A stretch of DNA of 59,920 bases, from assembly GCA_028698615.1 (NCBI GenBank), contig JAQVWF010000009.1:8693-68612 (forward strand), given 5' to 3'. Source of the stretch: Syntrophorhabdaceae bacterium (GTDB lineage Bacteria > Desulfobacterota > Syntrophorhabdia > Syntrophorhabdales > Syntrophorhabdaceae). This document shows positions 17,530-25,922 of the stretch, piece by piece. The notes beneath the pieces are model-generated. The model had not been told where the DNA came from, made no database searches, and was given only the letters and a program-made list of their open reading frames with translations. The stretch's first letter is position 1. Each line of letters begins with the position of its first letter. A program made the position numbers and the translations under genes.

Positions 17530-18102
17530 TTAACTCGCCGTTTCTTTTTTCTGACGCAGGCACTGGCGCTCTTTCAAGAAGACATAATTGATCAGGATGT
17601 CCTGATCCTTCTCGTTTATGACCATGAATTTCAGTGCGCATTTGCGCGGGCCTGCATCGTCGCGCTGTTCCACCCTCACCACCTGGCACAGACAGGTGAT
17701 CTTGGGATAGGGAAAGATGGGGACAATGATCTTGAGTTCCACGAAATCCTCCTCCGTCAGGGACGACTCGCACATGAACCGTACGCCGGCGCCGCTTATG
17801 TCCACATCGGTGTTGATGGTGGTGTAATTCTCGCCCGTGGAGGACTTACCCAGGATCTCGATGATCATATCGAGCTTCTTGTTGATCATCTGCATATAGG
17901 CATGCATCTGATCGGTCTCATCCCCGGACTCGCAATGGCCTTCCAGAAAGTAAAGCTCATGCAGCTTGTCGATGACCTGTGTCGAGTTGTAGCGGATAGC
18001 GTCCTGGAGCCTTAAGAACTCATCACGACTGATGGGGCGGAACTCAAGGGGGATCCTGTCCTTGATCCTGAAGAACTCCCTTCTTTCATCGTCACCGTTC
18101 AT
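17530..18102 (-). CDS. PilZ-domain c-di-GMP receptor protein
   Basis: 190 residues. The PilZ signature is split: RREFFRIKDRI near the N-terminus (RxxxR-type) and DVDISGAGVRF at about 105-115 (D/NxSxxG-type), both needed for c-di-GMP binding. A helical insert (about 35-85) contains MQMINKKLDMIIEIL. Its place between an HD-GYP regulator and motAB suggests a YcgR-like effect on the stator, which is inference. I chose the ATG at 18102, which overlaps the preceding gene by 11 bases; an earlier in-frame ATG (18126) would lengthen the overlap. Confidence 0.88.
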   Translation of the reverse strand: MNGDDERREFFRIKDRIPLEFRPISRDEFLRLQDAIRYNSTQVIDKLHELYFLEGHCESGDETDQMHAYMQMINKKLDMIIEILGKSSTGENYTTINTDVDISGAGVRFMCESSLTEEDFVELKIIVPIFPYPKITCLCQVVRVEQRDDAGPRKCALKFMVINEKDQDILINYVFLKERQCLRQKKETAS

Positions 18103-19570
18103 ACCCGTCCCGGACCAAATCGGCAAAGGCCTGCGCTATCGCAGGATCGAACTGGCTGCCGCTGCATCGCGTGATCTCCGAAACGATCTCCCCCATGTCC
18201 ATCGCCTTGCGGTAGGGCCGGTCGGTGACCATGGCATCGTATGCATCGCAAACGGCGATTATGCGCGAGCAGACAGGGATGTCCTCGCCTGCCAGGCGAT
18301 CGGGATATCCATTGCCGTCATAGCGCTCATGATGATGCCTGATGATCCTCGCCTCTTTCGCAAGGATCTCGAAGCGGCTCATGATCTCTTCCCCGTAAAC
18401 AGAATGGCTCTGCATGATGACGTATTCCTCGTCGGAGAGCCGCCCCGGCTTGAGCAGTATGCTGTCGGGAATGCCTATCTTCCCGAGATCATGGACGGGG
18501 CAGACGACCCTGATGACATCCCTCTCGTATTCGGTGGCGCCGAGCCGCTCGCCAAGGGCAAGGCTCATGCCCGTGACCCTCTTGCAATGGCCTTCCGTGT
18601 AGAGGTCGCGCTTCGTGATGGCGATGATCAGGGATCTCAGGGTGTGGAGGATGTTCTCGAAGAGACTCTCGTAGAGCATCCTGTTCTCGATCTGCGTCGA
18701 TGCCTTTTCGGCGATGAGGCGAAGAAAGAAGGCATCGCTCTCCAGGGACTTCGACCCCTTGCCGCCGTTGAGCTTCGCCTCCGTCATTATGAACCCGATG
18801 GGCTCCCCCTGGATGACGAGGGGAAGGTAGATCCGGTTGTCTTTGACGACGTGCCTGCGGGTGCTGCGCGCCTCCGCCTTGAAATCCTCGGGGATGCTGA
18901 TGCGTTGCCAGTCCCAGCCGGGCCCCTCGCCGTCCTTCGTGTGCCCCGCATAGAGTATCAATTCATTCGCGTCACCGTCGGGAACGTAATACCCGCATGA
19001 GCGGACATCGAGGGTCTCACCCACGATCTGGATCATTTTCTCGTAAACATCCTCGAAGATATTGATGGAATTGAACTTGTTCGATATGTGGTACATGGTG
19101 GTCAGTTCTTTTATCTTCTTCTGCAGTTCCCGGTTCAGATGCTCGATCTTCCTCTTGTCACCCAGGTTCTGCATCATGCTCTCGTTCTCGATAAGGAGCC
19201 TTCTCTCCCTGAGGACCCTCATCATGACAAGCATGAGCTTGTCAAGTTCGAAAGGCTTGAGAAGAAAGTCCGAGGCGCCCTTCTTCATGGCATCGATGAC
19301 AAAATTGGGATCATAGTAGCCTGTCGCCATTATGACGGCCGTGGTGGGCTTCGTGACCTTGATGGTATCTATGAGGGTTATGCCGTTGAGATCGGGAAGC
19401 TGGACATCGAGAATGACTATCTCGGGATCCTTCCGATCCAGCATCTCGAGGGCTTCCTTTCCGCAGGTCGCCTCGTATATCTCGCAACCGTTGAGACCCA
19501 GGAAATCTGCCAGGATATTGATGACCTCGGGGTTGTCATCGACGACGAGTATCCTGGTTCCTTCTAGCAT
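18092..19570 (-). CDS. Response regulator with HD-GYP c-di-GMP phosphodiesterase domain
   Basis: 492 residues in three parts. The receiver domain (about 4-120) has phospho-acceptor Asp55 in VILDVQLPD. A GAF-like region follows (about 160-300; coiled coil before it, LIAEKASTQIENRML at its end). The HD-GYP domain (about 315-490) has HCKRVTGMS, VHDLGKIGIPD, HHHERYDGNGYPDRLAG and CDAYDAMVTDRPYRKAM, with all metal-ligand His/Asp positions present. Likely degrades c-di-GMP upon phosphorylation. Followed directly by the PilZ protein, so enzyme and receptor are made together. Confidence 0.94.
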   Translation of the reverse strand: MLEGTRILVVDDNPEVINILADFLGLNGCEIYEATCGKEALEMLDRKDPEIVILDVQLPDLNGITLIDTIKVTKPTTAVIMATGYYDPNFVIDAMKKGASDFLLKPFELDKLMLVMMRVLRERRLLIENESMMQNLGDKRKIEHLNRELQKKIKELTTMYHISNKFNSINIFEDVYEKMIQIVGETLDVRSCGYYVPDGDANELILYAGHTKDGEGPGWDWQRISIPEDFKAEARSTRRHVVKDNRIYLPLVIQGEPIGFIMTEAKLNGGKGSKSLESDAFFLRLIAEKASTQIENRMLYESLFENILHTLRSLIIAITKRDLYTEGHCKRVTGMSLALGERLGATEYERDVIRVVCPVHDLGKIGIPDSILLKPGRLSDEEYVIMQSHSVYGEEIMSRFEILAKEARIIRHHHERYDGNGYPDRLAGEDIPVCSRIIAVCDAYDAMVTDRPYRKAMDMGEIVSEITRCSGSQFDPAIAQAFADLVRDGYER

Positions 19571-19609
19571 CGCTCATCCCTGTGCCTTCTGGCTCGATTG
19601 GACATTCTG

Positions 19610-20191
19610 TCATTCAATCAGAAGCCTCCCCTTTCTCAGTTTTTCCATATCCCTGATCTCGGCAACGATCTGTTCTGTATCGCTTGCCTGTCTTCCGTTT
19701 ACGGGTTCGTCCCTGCTCTCCGATTCTTCAGGCATCTTCCCGCGCCGATACCTTTCCATCTCATCGTAAAAGCTCTGAAGGGTTTGAACGAGCTTTGCAT
19801 TGAGCTTTTTCAGCATCACCTTGTCACGGACGTTCTTGACCACCACCTGGAGTTCCTCCATCCTGAAGGGCTTGACGATATAATCGAATGCGCCGATCCG
19901 TACCGCTTCGACGGCGCTGTCCATGGAGGCGTAACCGGTGATGATAATGAACTCGGTTTCCTGGTTGTCTTTTCTGATGGTCTTTATCAGCTCCATGCCG
20001 GATATCTCCGGCATGTTGAGGTCTGTAACGATCAGGTCATAAGGATCCTTGAGGTGCCTTTCAAGGGCTTCCCTGCCGTTGGCTGCGCCTTCTGCATAAT
20101 GGCCCTCTCCTCCCAGGTACTCCTCGAGGATCTCTCTGAGTTCCTTGTTATCGTCAACAACGAGAATGCGGAAGGATTCATCATTTTTCAT
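19610..20191 (-). CDS. Response regulator (receiver domain with C-terminal coiled tail)
   Basis: 193 residues. The receiver domain (about 7-125) has acidic pair VVDDN, phospho-acceptor Asp57 in LIVTDLNMPEISG, Thr in IITGYAS and Lys in IVKPFRMEE. The remaining 65 residues are helical and charged, with no DNA-binding or enzyme domain. It overlaps the 68-residue gene upstream by 11 bases. The output is unknown. Confidence 0.9.
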   Translation of the reverse strand: MKNDESFRILVVDDNKELREILEEYLGGEGHYAEGAANGREALERHLKDPYDLIVTDLNMPEISGMELIKTIRKDNQETEFIIITGYASMDSAVEAVRIGAFDYIVKPFRMEELQVVVKNVRDKVMLKKLNAKLVQTLQSFYDEMERYRRGKMPEESESRDEPVNGRQASDTEQIVAEIRDMEKLRKGRLLIE

Positions 20192-20387
20192 TATGTCTTT
20201 TCAACTTTTCGGTCACTTGTTCGCCGATCCGGTCATAAAGCATTTTCTTCATTCCTTCCCGTGAGATATTCACTTCATCCTCGCGGTGCTCCATGTCCTG
20301 TTCCTTACCAGCCCTGTTCATCCGGACCTTCATGTTCTTCATGTAGGTCTTTATGACACTGCTTATCTGGTAATCCGAGATCGTCAT
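20181..20387 (-). CDS. Small conserved-looking motility-operon protein
   Basis: 68 residues, highly charged, predicted helical. The segment EVNISREGMKKMLYDRIGEQ resembles the short serine/glycine motif seen in FlgM-like and other small flagellar regulators (xVxISxEGK), but the protein is not FlgM; flgM is at 51975. GGGAG seven bases before the ATG and a sigma-28-like promoter just upstream support it as a real gene. Function unknown. Confidence 0.7.
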   Translation of the reverse strand: MTISDYQISSVIKTYMKNMKVRMNRAGKEQDMEHREDEVNISREGMKKMLYDRIGEQVTEKLKRHNEK

Positions 20388-20405
20388 CTGCTTCTCCCTG
20401 TAACC

Positions 20406-20432
20406 TTATCGGCCCAAAGAAAAGATGACTTA
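20406..20432 (-). promoter_or_regulatory. Sigma-28-type promoter inside the motility operon
   Basis: On the minus strand TAAGTCAT-N11-GCCGATAA; the -10 element matches the FliA consensus completely and the spacer is exactly 11. The predicted transcript would start about 12 bases before the 20387 start codon, driving the 68-residue gene, both regulators, the PilZ gene and motAB. Confidence 0.7.
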
Positions 20433-20442
20433 AGCTATTTTT

Positions 20443-20772
20443 TTATTTCTCCACAGAAAAAATGAAAGGGACCGGCGGCAGGGGAAATTTCGGGCTGTAC
20501 GATCTCAGCGCCCGCCGGTTTTGCGAATACTGGCCGATCTCCATCAACAGCTTTAAGCGTTCCTCCTCAAGTCTCTCTACGACCCGCGTCTCGTTATTAT
20601 AAAATCTCTCGGCAGCATCGGCGTCGAGTTCCTTCGATGACGCGGCAAGGCGTCCGCAAACCTTCTCCCGTTCCAGAAGGCACCTGATAAATGCGGCCCC
20701 GTCTTCCTGGCCGAGCGCCGCCAGGGTCATTCCTTCAAAATAGATGATGTCTCTCTCAATACCCGTCTTCAT
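20443..20772 (-). CDS. Hypothetical FliT/FlgN-like small helical protein
   Basis: 109 residues, nearly all alpha-helical. Spaced heptad-like patterns (IRCLLEREKVCGRLAASSKE, VVERLEEERLKLLMEIGQYS) are followed by NRRALRSYSP. Helical hairpins ending in an RRAxxxY-type stretch are typical of flagellar export chaperones of the FliT/FlgN kind; the match is by pattern only. It overlaps the end of the 506-residue gene, which may be its client. The start is uncertain (ATG at 20772 chosen, another at 20793). Confidence 0.65.
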   Translation of the reverse strand: MKTGIERDIIYFEGMTLAALGQEDGAAFIRCLLEREKVCGRLAASSKELDADAAERFYNNETRVVERLEEERLKLLMEIGQYSQNRRALRSYSPKFPLPPVPFIFSVEK

Positions 20773-22276
20773 CCTGCCCGTCCTGTCCCGCAAACTCTCT
20801 TCGCATGAAGGAATCCTTCAATTCATAGGAGCTTTTCAAAAGCACCCGCAGCTCATTGAGCCTCTTCTCGAACTCGACCTTCCGGTCCGTGTCGTCACCG
20901 GATGTGCGTTCTTTGCCGGAAGGAGCGTCAAGGACCGCCTTGTCCGCCCCCGCGTACGCCCCCGCAAAGGCGTAGGCGTTATGGCTGACCCTGTCATGAA
21001 GGGAGGCGGCGAAATCGTGGACAAAGCGGACCGTCTCGCCTTTGCTCCCTGAGAGCGAATCGCGAAGCACCGCCGCATCCACCGCAAGAAGGCCCCTTTC
21101 GTCAAGGTCAATCCCCAGGGTCTTTGGCGTGTCAGGGCCGTTCATGCCGGCCGCATGCTTGACGGCGCCCGCAAGAGACGCCGCCAGAGCCTGTTTCATC
21201 GCCTCTTTCACGGCGACATTGGCGGCTGCGGCGGCCGAGGCCTCATCACCTGCGGCTTCCTCCATGCCGGAGACGGATCCGGCCACAAACTCATTGACAG
21301 CCTCGGAAAGAGCGGCCATCTTTCCGGCAGTATTTTCAGCTTCCTTCTGAGCACCCTCGATCCGGCCGGCTCCCGGAGACGTTCCAATGAAGGTAACAAC
21401 AGGACCGAAAGGTTTGGCCGGCGGTGCGACAGGGCTCGCAGCGACTTGGACCTGCGGTGCGACAGGGCTCGCAGCGACTTGGACCGGCGCGGCATCAGGA
21501 TCCTGCGCACCCTTGTCCTGCTGTTCATCTCCTGAGTCTTTGCCGCCTGAAATGAGCCGGGACACGATCTGCGCCATCTCCCTGCCCGACACAGATGGAT
21601 CCACAGGAAGGGATGCCAGGAGAGCTGCAATTCTCGCAACCTCCACGGGGACCGTCGCATCACCGGCTTCCCCTGTGCCTTCACGAAAGATCGCTGCTTC
21701 CCCTGATCTGTCGTGGCGGATGATAGAGGGAACGGGAACATCATCGACGGTTTCCACGGAAATGATGAACTTCTCTCTCACCTGCCCCGAATCAAGGTCC
21801 ATGGTTCCCACACTCAGACCGGCAGCAAAGAAAGACACCTTCCGTGCAACGTCGTTTGCGAGGGCGGTCAGGGCATCTTCCTGCGACACTCCTTCTCCAT
21901 CGACCAGCGGGGGACCCGTCATATCCTTTACTACAAAGATCTCGCCCAACCCTTCTTCACCTTCTGGACCAGAGGCCGCAGGAGAAAAATAGACGAGAAT
22001 GTCGTCCTTTGTTATGACAGGCTTGAATGGCGAACCGGCAGACACTTGCTCCGTGCACCCCTTGGCCTCGACACTGAGGCTATCGCCAGTCATGTTCATG
22101 ATGTCCGAGGTCATCCGTTCGATCGTCTGGAGACACTTGAGAGTTGCCGCGGGGAGGCACACCGAGGGAGGACAGGCGTCTGCGGCGCGCAGAGGATCAT
22201 CCATTCCACGGGCGGCCGATGGTTTCTGTGTCGCGGGCAGCCCCATAAAAGGATATGCCGTATAGCCTATCTTCAT
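20756..22276 (-). CDS. Large hypothetical protein of the sigma-28 motility operon
   Basis: 506 residues, no family recognised, no signal peptide. The middle is Ala/Gly/Pro-rich with a tandem 11-residue repeat (VQVAASPVAPQ/P, about 264-285), looking like a linker. The C-terminal third is helical and includes LGIDLDERGLLAVDAAVLRD followed by VRFVHDF. That resembles the pattern near the C-terminus of FliD-type flagellar proteins (a Gly-Leu-hydrophobic-Val-Asp stretch before a helix and V..F). The ATG at 22276 follows GAGGG by 8 bases and lies just downstream of a sigma-28 promoter, so a flagellar role is likely. Earlier in-frame codons lie upstream of that promoter. Confidence 0.75.
   Translation of the reverse strand: MKIGYTAYPFMGLPATQKPSAARGMDDPLRAADACPPSVCLPAATLKCLQTIERMTSDIMNMTGDSLSVEAKGCTEQVSAGSPFKPVITKDDILVYFSPAASGPEGEEGLGEIFVVKDMTGPPLVDGEGVSQEDALTALANDVARKVSFFAAGLSVGTMDLDSGQVREKFIISVETVDDVPVPSIIRHDRSGEAAIFREGTGEAGDATVPVEVARIAALLASLPVDPSVSGREMAQIVSRLISGGKDSGDEQQDKGAQDPDAAPVQVAASPVAPQVQVAASPVAPPAKPFGPVVTFIGTSPGAGRIEGAQKEAENTAGKMAALSEAVNEFVAGSVSGMEEAAGDEASAAAAANVAVKEAMKQALAASLAGAVKHAAGMNGPDTPKTLGIDLDERGLLAVDAAVLRDSLSGSKGETVRFVHDFAASLHDRVSHNAYAFAGAYAGADKAVLDAPSGKERTSGDDTDRKVEFEKRLNELRVLLKSSYELKDSFMRREFAGQDGQDEDGY
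21421..21484. repeat. 33-base tandem repeat, two units, within the 506-residue gene
   Basis: Two near-identical units (GCGGTGCGACAGGGCTCGCA...) start at 21421 and 21454, a period of 33, so the reading frame is kept and the encoded 11-residue Pro/Ala/Val linker is doubled. Length variation between strains would be in frame. Confidence 0.85.
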
Positions 22277-22307
22277 GACATGGTCCCTCTGTGTTCTCCC
22301 ATGTTCC

Positions 22308-22334
22308 TTATCGGCTGCACCGGACATTTGCTTA
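22308..22334 (-). promoter_or_regulatory. Sigma-28-type promoter of the motility operon
   Basis: On the minus strand TAAGCAAA-N11-GCCGATAA: a perfect FliA -10, exact 11-base spacer, and -35 starting TAA. It lies about 30 bases before the start codon at 22276. No recognisable promoter for the rightward sugar cluster was found in the remaining part of this 250-base divergent gap. Confidence 0.8.
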
Positions 22335-22526
22335 ACCCGGCCATCGGTTCTCCCGATCCGGAACGTCAATTATCTGACAACATACCCCAAATACGATGGG
22401 AACACCGGTTGGAAACGCACGATCATATCCGGCGCGGGCAGGCGTTTATCAATCACTGTTTACGGGCCTTTTGTGGGCATCCCGCGAGGTGGAGCGGACA
22501 AGGCACGGATATTGCAAAACATTCGC

Positions 22527-23120
22527 ATGACCATGTACCGGGATGCAAAAATAGCGGATTCCACACGACCCGCCGTCTTCCTTGACCGCGACGGGATCAT
22601 CAACATGAAGATGGCGGAGGGAGAATACGTGACACACTGGTCGGGGTTCACCTTCCTTCCCGGTGTCTTCGAAGCGATAAGGCTCTTCAATGCCAATGAC
22701 CGCCTCGTCATCGTGGTCACCAATCAGCAGTGCATCGGCAAGGGGTTGGTCACAATGGAAGCTATAGAGACCATCCATACGAAAATGACAGGATCTCTCG
22801 AAGAGAACGGCTCCCATGTGGATGGCATCTACGTATGCCCCCACCTTGCGTCTGACGGATGTTCCTGCAGGAAACCGGGAACGGGCCTTTTCGAAATGGC
22901 CCTCAAGGACTTCCGGAAGCGCGGGATATCCATCGACATGTCAAACAGTTATATGATCGGCGACTCCGCAACCGATATCCTGGCCGGAGAAAGGGCGGGA
23001 CTCAGGACGATATTGCTTGCCAGCGACTATCACCCTGCGGCCTGTCTCCACGGGGCGGGCCTCCTCGACGCGGCCCGAAGGATCGTCGGAGATACCAGAG
23101 CAAGAAGGATGGCGATGTGA
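22527..23120 (+). CDS. gmhB: D-glycero-D-manno-heptose 1,7-bisphosphate phosphatase
   Basis: 197-residue HAD-family phosphatase that removes the C7 phosphate from heptose-1,7-bisphosphate. Visible: FLDRDGIIN (nucleophile Asp), VVTNQQCIGKG, the GmhB-type zinc loop CPHLASDGCSCRKP, and IGDSATDILAGERAG. It is the first gene of the sugar cluster; the kinase (37400) and guanylyltransferase (38401) of the same route are at the other end. An open frame continues to 22275 but the family starts about ten residues before FLDRDG; ATG 22527 is chosen (22533 possible, weak ribosome sites). The stop overlaps the next start (ATGTGA). Confidence 0.9.
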   Translation: MTMYRDAKIADSTRPAVFLDRDGIINMKMAEGEYVTHWSGFTFLPGVFEAIRLFNANDRLVIVVTNQQCIGKGLVTMEAIETIHTKMTGSLEENGSHVDGIYVCPHLASDGCSCRKPGTGLFEMALKDFRKRGISIDMSNSYMIGDSATDILAGERAGLRTILLASDYHPAACLHGAGLLDAARRIVGDTRARRMAM

Positions 23121-24133
23121 CAAAAAGAGCGCTTATTACGGGAGTAACGGGCATGGTGGGTTCCCATCTGTGCGATTTTCTCCTCGAACATACCGACTGG
23201 GACATCTACGGGATGTGCAGGTGGAGAAGCCCCCTCGACAACGTCGAACACCTTCTCGACAGGGCAAACAGGAACGACCGGGTATATTTCCTGAATGGCG
23301 ATCTCAACGACTATGTCTCTCTGGCGGGCACCGTGGAGGAAAGCAGACCCGATTTTGTGTTTCACCTTGCCGCCCAGAGCTACCCGAAGACCAGCTTCTC
23401 CGCACCTTTCGATACCCTTGAGACGAACATACTGGGGACGGAGCGGCTTCTTGAGGCCATAAGGCGGACGGGCGGCATTGATCCCATCATTCATGTATGT
23501 TCCTCATCGGAGGTATTCGGCCGGGTTCCCAGGGAAAAGCTTCCCATAAACGAGGAATGCTCTTTTCACCCCGCCTCGCCCTACGCCATATCGAAGATCG
23601 GCACCGACATGGTGGGCCGCTTCCACGCGGAGGCTTACGCCCAGAAGGTCGTCGTCACGAGAATGTTCACTCACACCGGGCCGCGCAGGGGGGACGTCTT
23701 TGCCGAATCCACCTTCGCCAAGCAGATCGCCATGATAGAGCGGGGGTTGATCCCGCCCGTCGTGAAGACGGGCAACCTCAATTCGATGCGCACCTGGTCG
23801 GATGTGCGGGACGCGGTGCGCGCCTATTACATGCTGGTCACCGTCAACCCCATCCCGGGCCAGTATTACAACATCGGAGGGGCGTTCTCCTGCACGGTAG
23901 GTGAGATGCTGGACCATCTCATAGGGATCTCCGCCGCAAAGGACAGGATCCGCGTTGAGACGGAAGAAGGGAGACTAAGACCCCTCGACGCCGATCTCCA
24001 GGTGCCGGACATCTCCAAGTTTCACGGTCACACGGGATGGAAGCCGGAGATATCATTTGAAACAACAATGAAGGACCTTCTCGGCTACTGGCGGGAACGG
24101 GTCAAAGCAGGAAAGATGTTCTTGAATAGGTGA
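23117..24133 (+). CDS. GDP-mannose 4,6-dehydratase-like SDR (probable GDP-heptose 4,6-dehydratase)
   Basis: 338-residue extended short-chain dehydrogenase. NAD-binding ALITGVTGMVGSH, HLAAQSYPKTSF (as in GMD), active-site Ser in VCSSSEVFG, the Tyr/Lys pair in SPYAISKIGTD, then MFTHTGPRRGDVFAES. GMD enzymes convert GDP-mannose to GDP-4-keto-6-deoxymannose; relatives such as DmhA act on GDP-D-glycero-D-manno-heptose. The neighbouring gmhB, hddA and hddC make the heptose substrate more likely here, which is inference. GTG start at 23117 supported by AAGGA 8 bases upstream and ATGTGA overlap with gmhB. Confidence 0.88.
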   Translation: MTKRALITGVTGMVGSHLCDFLLEHTDWDIYGMCRWRSPLDNVEHLLDRANRNDRVYFLNGDLNDYVSLAGTVEESRPDFVFHLAAQSYPKTSFSAPFDTLETNILGTERLLEAIRRTGGIDPIIHVCSSSEVFGRVPREKLPINEECSFHPASPYAISKIGTDMVGRFHAEAYAQKVVVTRMFTHTGPRRGDVFAESTFAKQIAMIERGLIPPVVKTGNLNSMRTWSDVRDAVRAYYMLVTVNPIPGQYYNIGGAFSCTVGEMLDHLIGISAAKDRIRVETEEGRLRPLDADLQVPDISKFHGHTGWKPEISFETTMKDLLGYWRERVKAGKMFLNR

Positions 24134-24993
24134 TGATGGATACCTCGATCAATTTTCTCGAAAAGAAGGCCCGATGGGTAAGGAAGCAGATCGTTGAAAT
24201 GATATTCAACGCAAAGAAGGGCCACATCGGAGGAGCGTTGTCCTGCACGGACATTTTGGTCAGTCTCTTTTACGGGGATATCCTCAGGTACGATGCAAGA
24301 GATCCCGGCTGGCCGGACCGCGACCGGTTCATTATGAGCAAGGGCCACTCGGGAGTAGCGCTTTACACGATACTGGCCGATCTGGGGTTCTTTCCATTAT
24401 CCGAGCTTTCGACATTTTGCGGTAACGCAACCATGCTGGGCGGGCACCCCGACAGGAACATCCCCGGTGTTGAAACAGACAGCGGTTCTCTTGGGCAAGG
24501 GCTCGGTATCGGTGCGGGCCTGTCATTATGCGCAAAACTCGACCACAAAGACTATAAGACGGTTGTCCTCGTCGGTGACGGCGAGTGCTACGAGGGTTCC
24601 CTTTGGGAAGCGGCCATGTTCGCCGGCCACCACGAGCTCGGCAATCTTGCGGTGGTCATTGACCGCAACGGACAGTGCGTAACCGATTTCACGGAAGACT
24701 GCGTCAGGCTGGAGCCTTTTGCCGAGAAATGGGAAGCCTTCGGATGGGAGGTAAAGTCAATAGACGGTCACTCCCACAAGGAAATACTCGAGGTCCTGAA
24801 AACCATCAAGGCCCGCGACAACGGCAAACCTCTGGCTGTTATCGCCAGCACGATCAAGGGGCGCGGCGTATCCTTCATGGAAAGGCAGCTTCACTGGCAC
24901 CATGGCGTACCGACGTCGGATGAACTGGAAACGGCAAGAAAAGAGCTGGACATCGACCTCTGCGCGACACCGGTGAAGGAAGTGACGTCGTGA
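24133..24993 (+). CDS. Transketolase, N-terminal (TPP-binding) subunit, copy A
   Basis: 286 residues, the first half of a split transketolase. Marks are KKGHIGGALSCTDILV, IMSKGHSGVALY and the TPP-Mg motif GDGECYEGSLWEAAMFA...VIDRN (GDG to N). With the next gene it forms a complete thiamine enzyme that moves two-carbon ketol units between sugars. Such split pairs occur both in central metabolism of anaerobes and in polysaccharide clusters; a second pair lies at 35572-37403. The role here could be supply of sedoheptulose-7-phosphate or two-carbon branching of a keto-sugar. Starts within TGATG; a second ATG follows directly. Confidence 0.92.
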   Translation: MMDTSINFLEKKARWVRKQIVEMIFNAKKGHIGGALSCTDILVSLFYGDILRYDARDPGWPDRDRFIMSKGHSGVALYTILADLGFFPLSELSTFCGNATMLGGHPDRNIPGVETDSGSLGQGLGIGAGLSLCAKLDHKDYKTVVLVGDGECYEGSLWEAAMFAGHHELGNLAVVIDRNGQCVTDFTEDCVRLEPFAEKWEAFGWEVKSIDGHSHKEILEVLKTIKARDNGKPLAVIASTIKGRGVSFMERQLHWHHGVPTSDELETARKELDIDLCATPVKEVTS

Positions 24994-25922
24994 CAGAACC
25001 AGGGCTCGACATAAGAGATGCCTTCTTTGACAGGCTTTATGATATCGCTGCCGCCGACAACAACGTTCTGTTTCTCACGGCCGATATGGGGGCCTTAAGT
25101 CTCGAACGTTTCAAGAAAGATATCAACGGGCAATACATCAACATGGGTGTGGCGGAACAGAACATGATCAATATAGCCACCGGACTGGCCCTGGGCGGTA
25201 AAAAGGTATTCGTCTATGCCATTGCGCCTTTTGCCACCATGCGCTGTTTCGAGCAGATCAAGGTCAATATAAGCGGCATGGGCCTTCCCATAACCATCAT
25301 CGGGGCGGGACCGGGGATCACGTACAACAGTGACGGCCCCACACATCACGCCGTTCAGGACGTAGCCATTATGCGTGCCCTTCCCGGCATGACCATCTTC
25401 AACCCCTCCGATCCCGTGATGGCATCCGGGATGGCCGCCATGTCATACGAAAGCGAGAAACCTGTTTATGTGCGAATCGACAAAGGAAGGCTGCCCCTTC
25501 TGTATTCCCCCGAGCAGGATCTTTCCGACGGTTTATCCCTGTTGAAGGACGGACAGGACCTCCTGATCGTGGCGACGGGCCTCATGGTCCATAAAGGCCT
25601 CCGGCTGGCGGAAGAGTTGGAAAAATACTCTATAAGGACCGGCGTTCTCGACCTGTACCGCATAAAGCCCGTCAATGTTTCCTTGCTCCTGCGGTACGCC
25701 CATCGATACTCCAGAATTGTCACTCTCGAAGAGCACTCGACCGTCGGTGGCATTGGAAGCACCGTACTGGAGGCACTTGCCGATCATGGAGCAGGGATAC
25801 CGGTAAAACGGTTTGCCCTCTACGACCGATACTGCGAGCGCCACGGGGACAGGGAGTGGATGCACGTGCAGCACGGACTGGACGACAGCAGCATCTTGAA
25901 CCATATTCGGACGTGGTCATGA
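24990..25922 (+). CDS. Transketolase, C-terminal subunit, copy A
   Basis: 310 residues, the pyrimidine-binding and C-terminal halves of the split transketolase. GVAEQNMINIATGLAL holds the catalytic Glu that activates TPP; further typical pieces are FATMRCFEQIKVNI, GAGPGITYNSDGPTHHAVQD and ALPGMTIFNPSDP. The C-terminal domain starts at about 185 (LLIVATGLMVHKGL). GTG start overlapping the stop of the N-subunit gene (GTGA), and its own stop overlaps the next ATG. Confidence 0.92.
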   Translation: MTEPGLDIRDAFFDRLYDIAAADNNVLFLTADMGALSLERFKKDINGQYINMGVAEQNMINIATGLALGGKKVFVYAIAPFATMRCFEQIKVNISGMGLPITIIGAGPGITYNSDGPTHHAVQDVAIMRALPGMTIFNPSDPVMASGMAAMSYESEKPVYVRIDKGRLPLLYSPEQDLSDGLSLLKDGQDLLIVATGLMVHKGLRLAEELEKYSIRTGVLDLYRIKPVNVSLLLRYAHRYSRIVTLEEHSTVGGIGSTVLEALADHGAGIPVKRFALYDRYCERHGDREWMHVQHGLDDSSILNHIRTWS

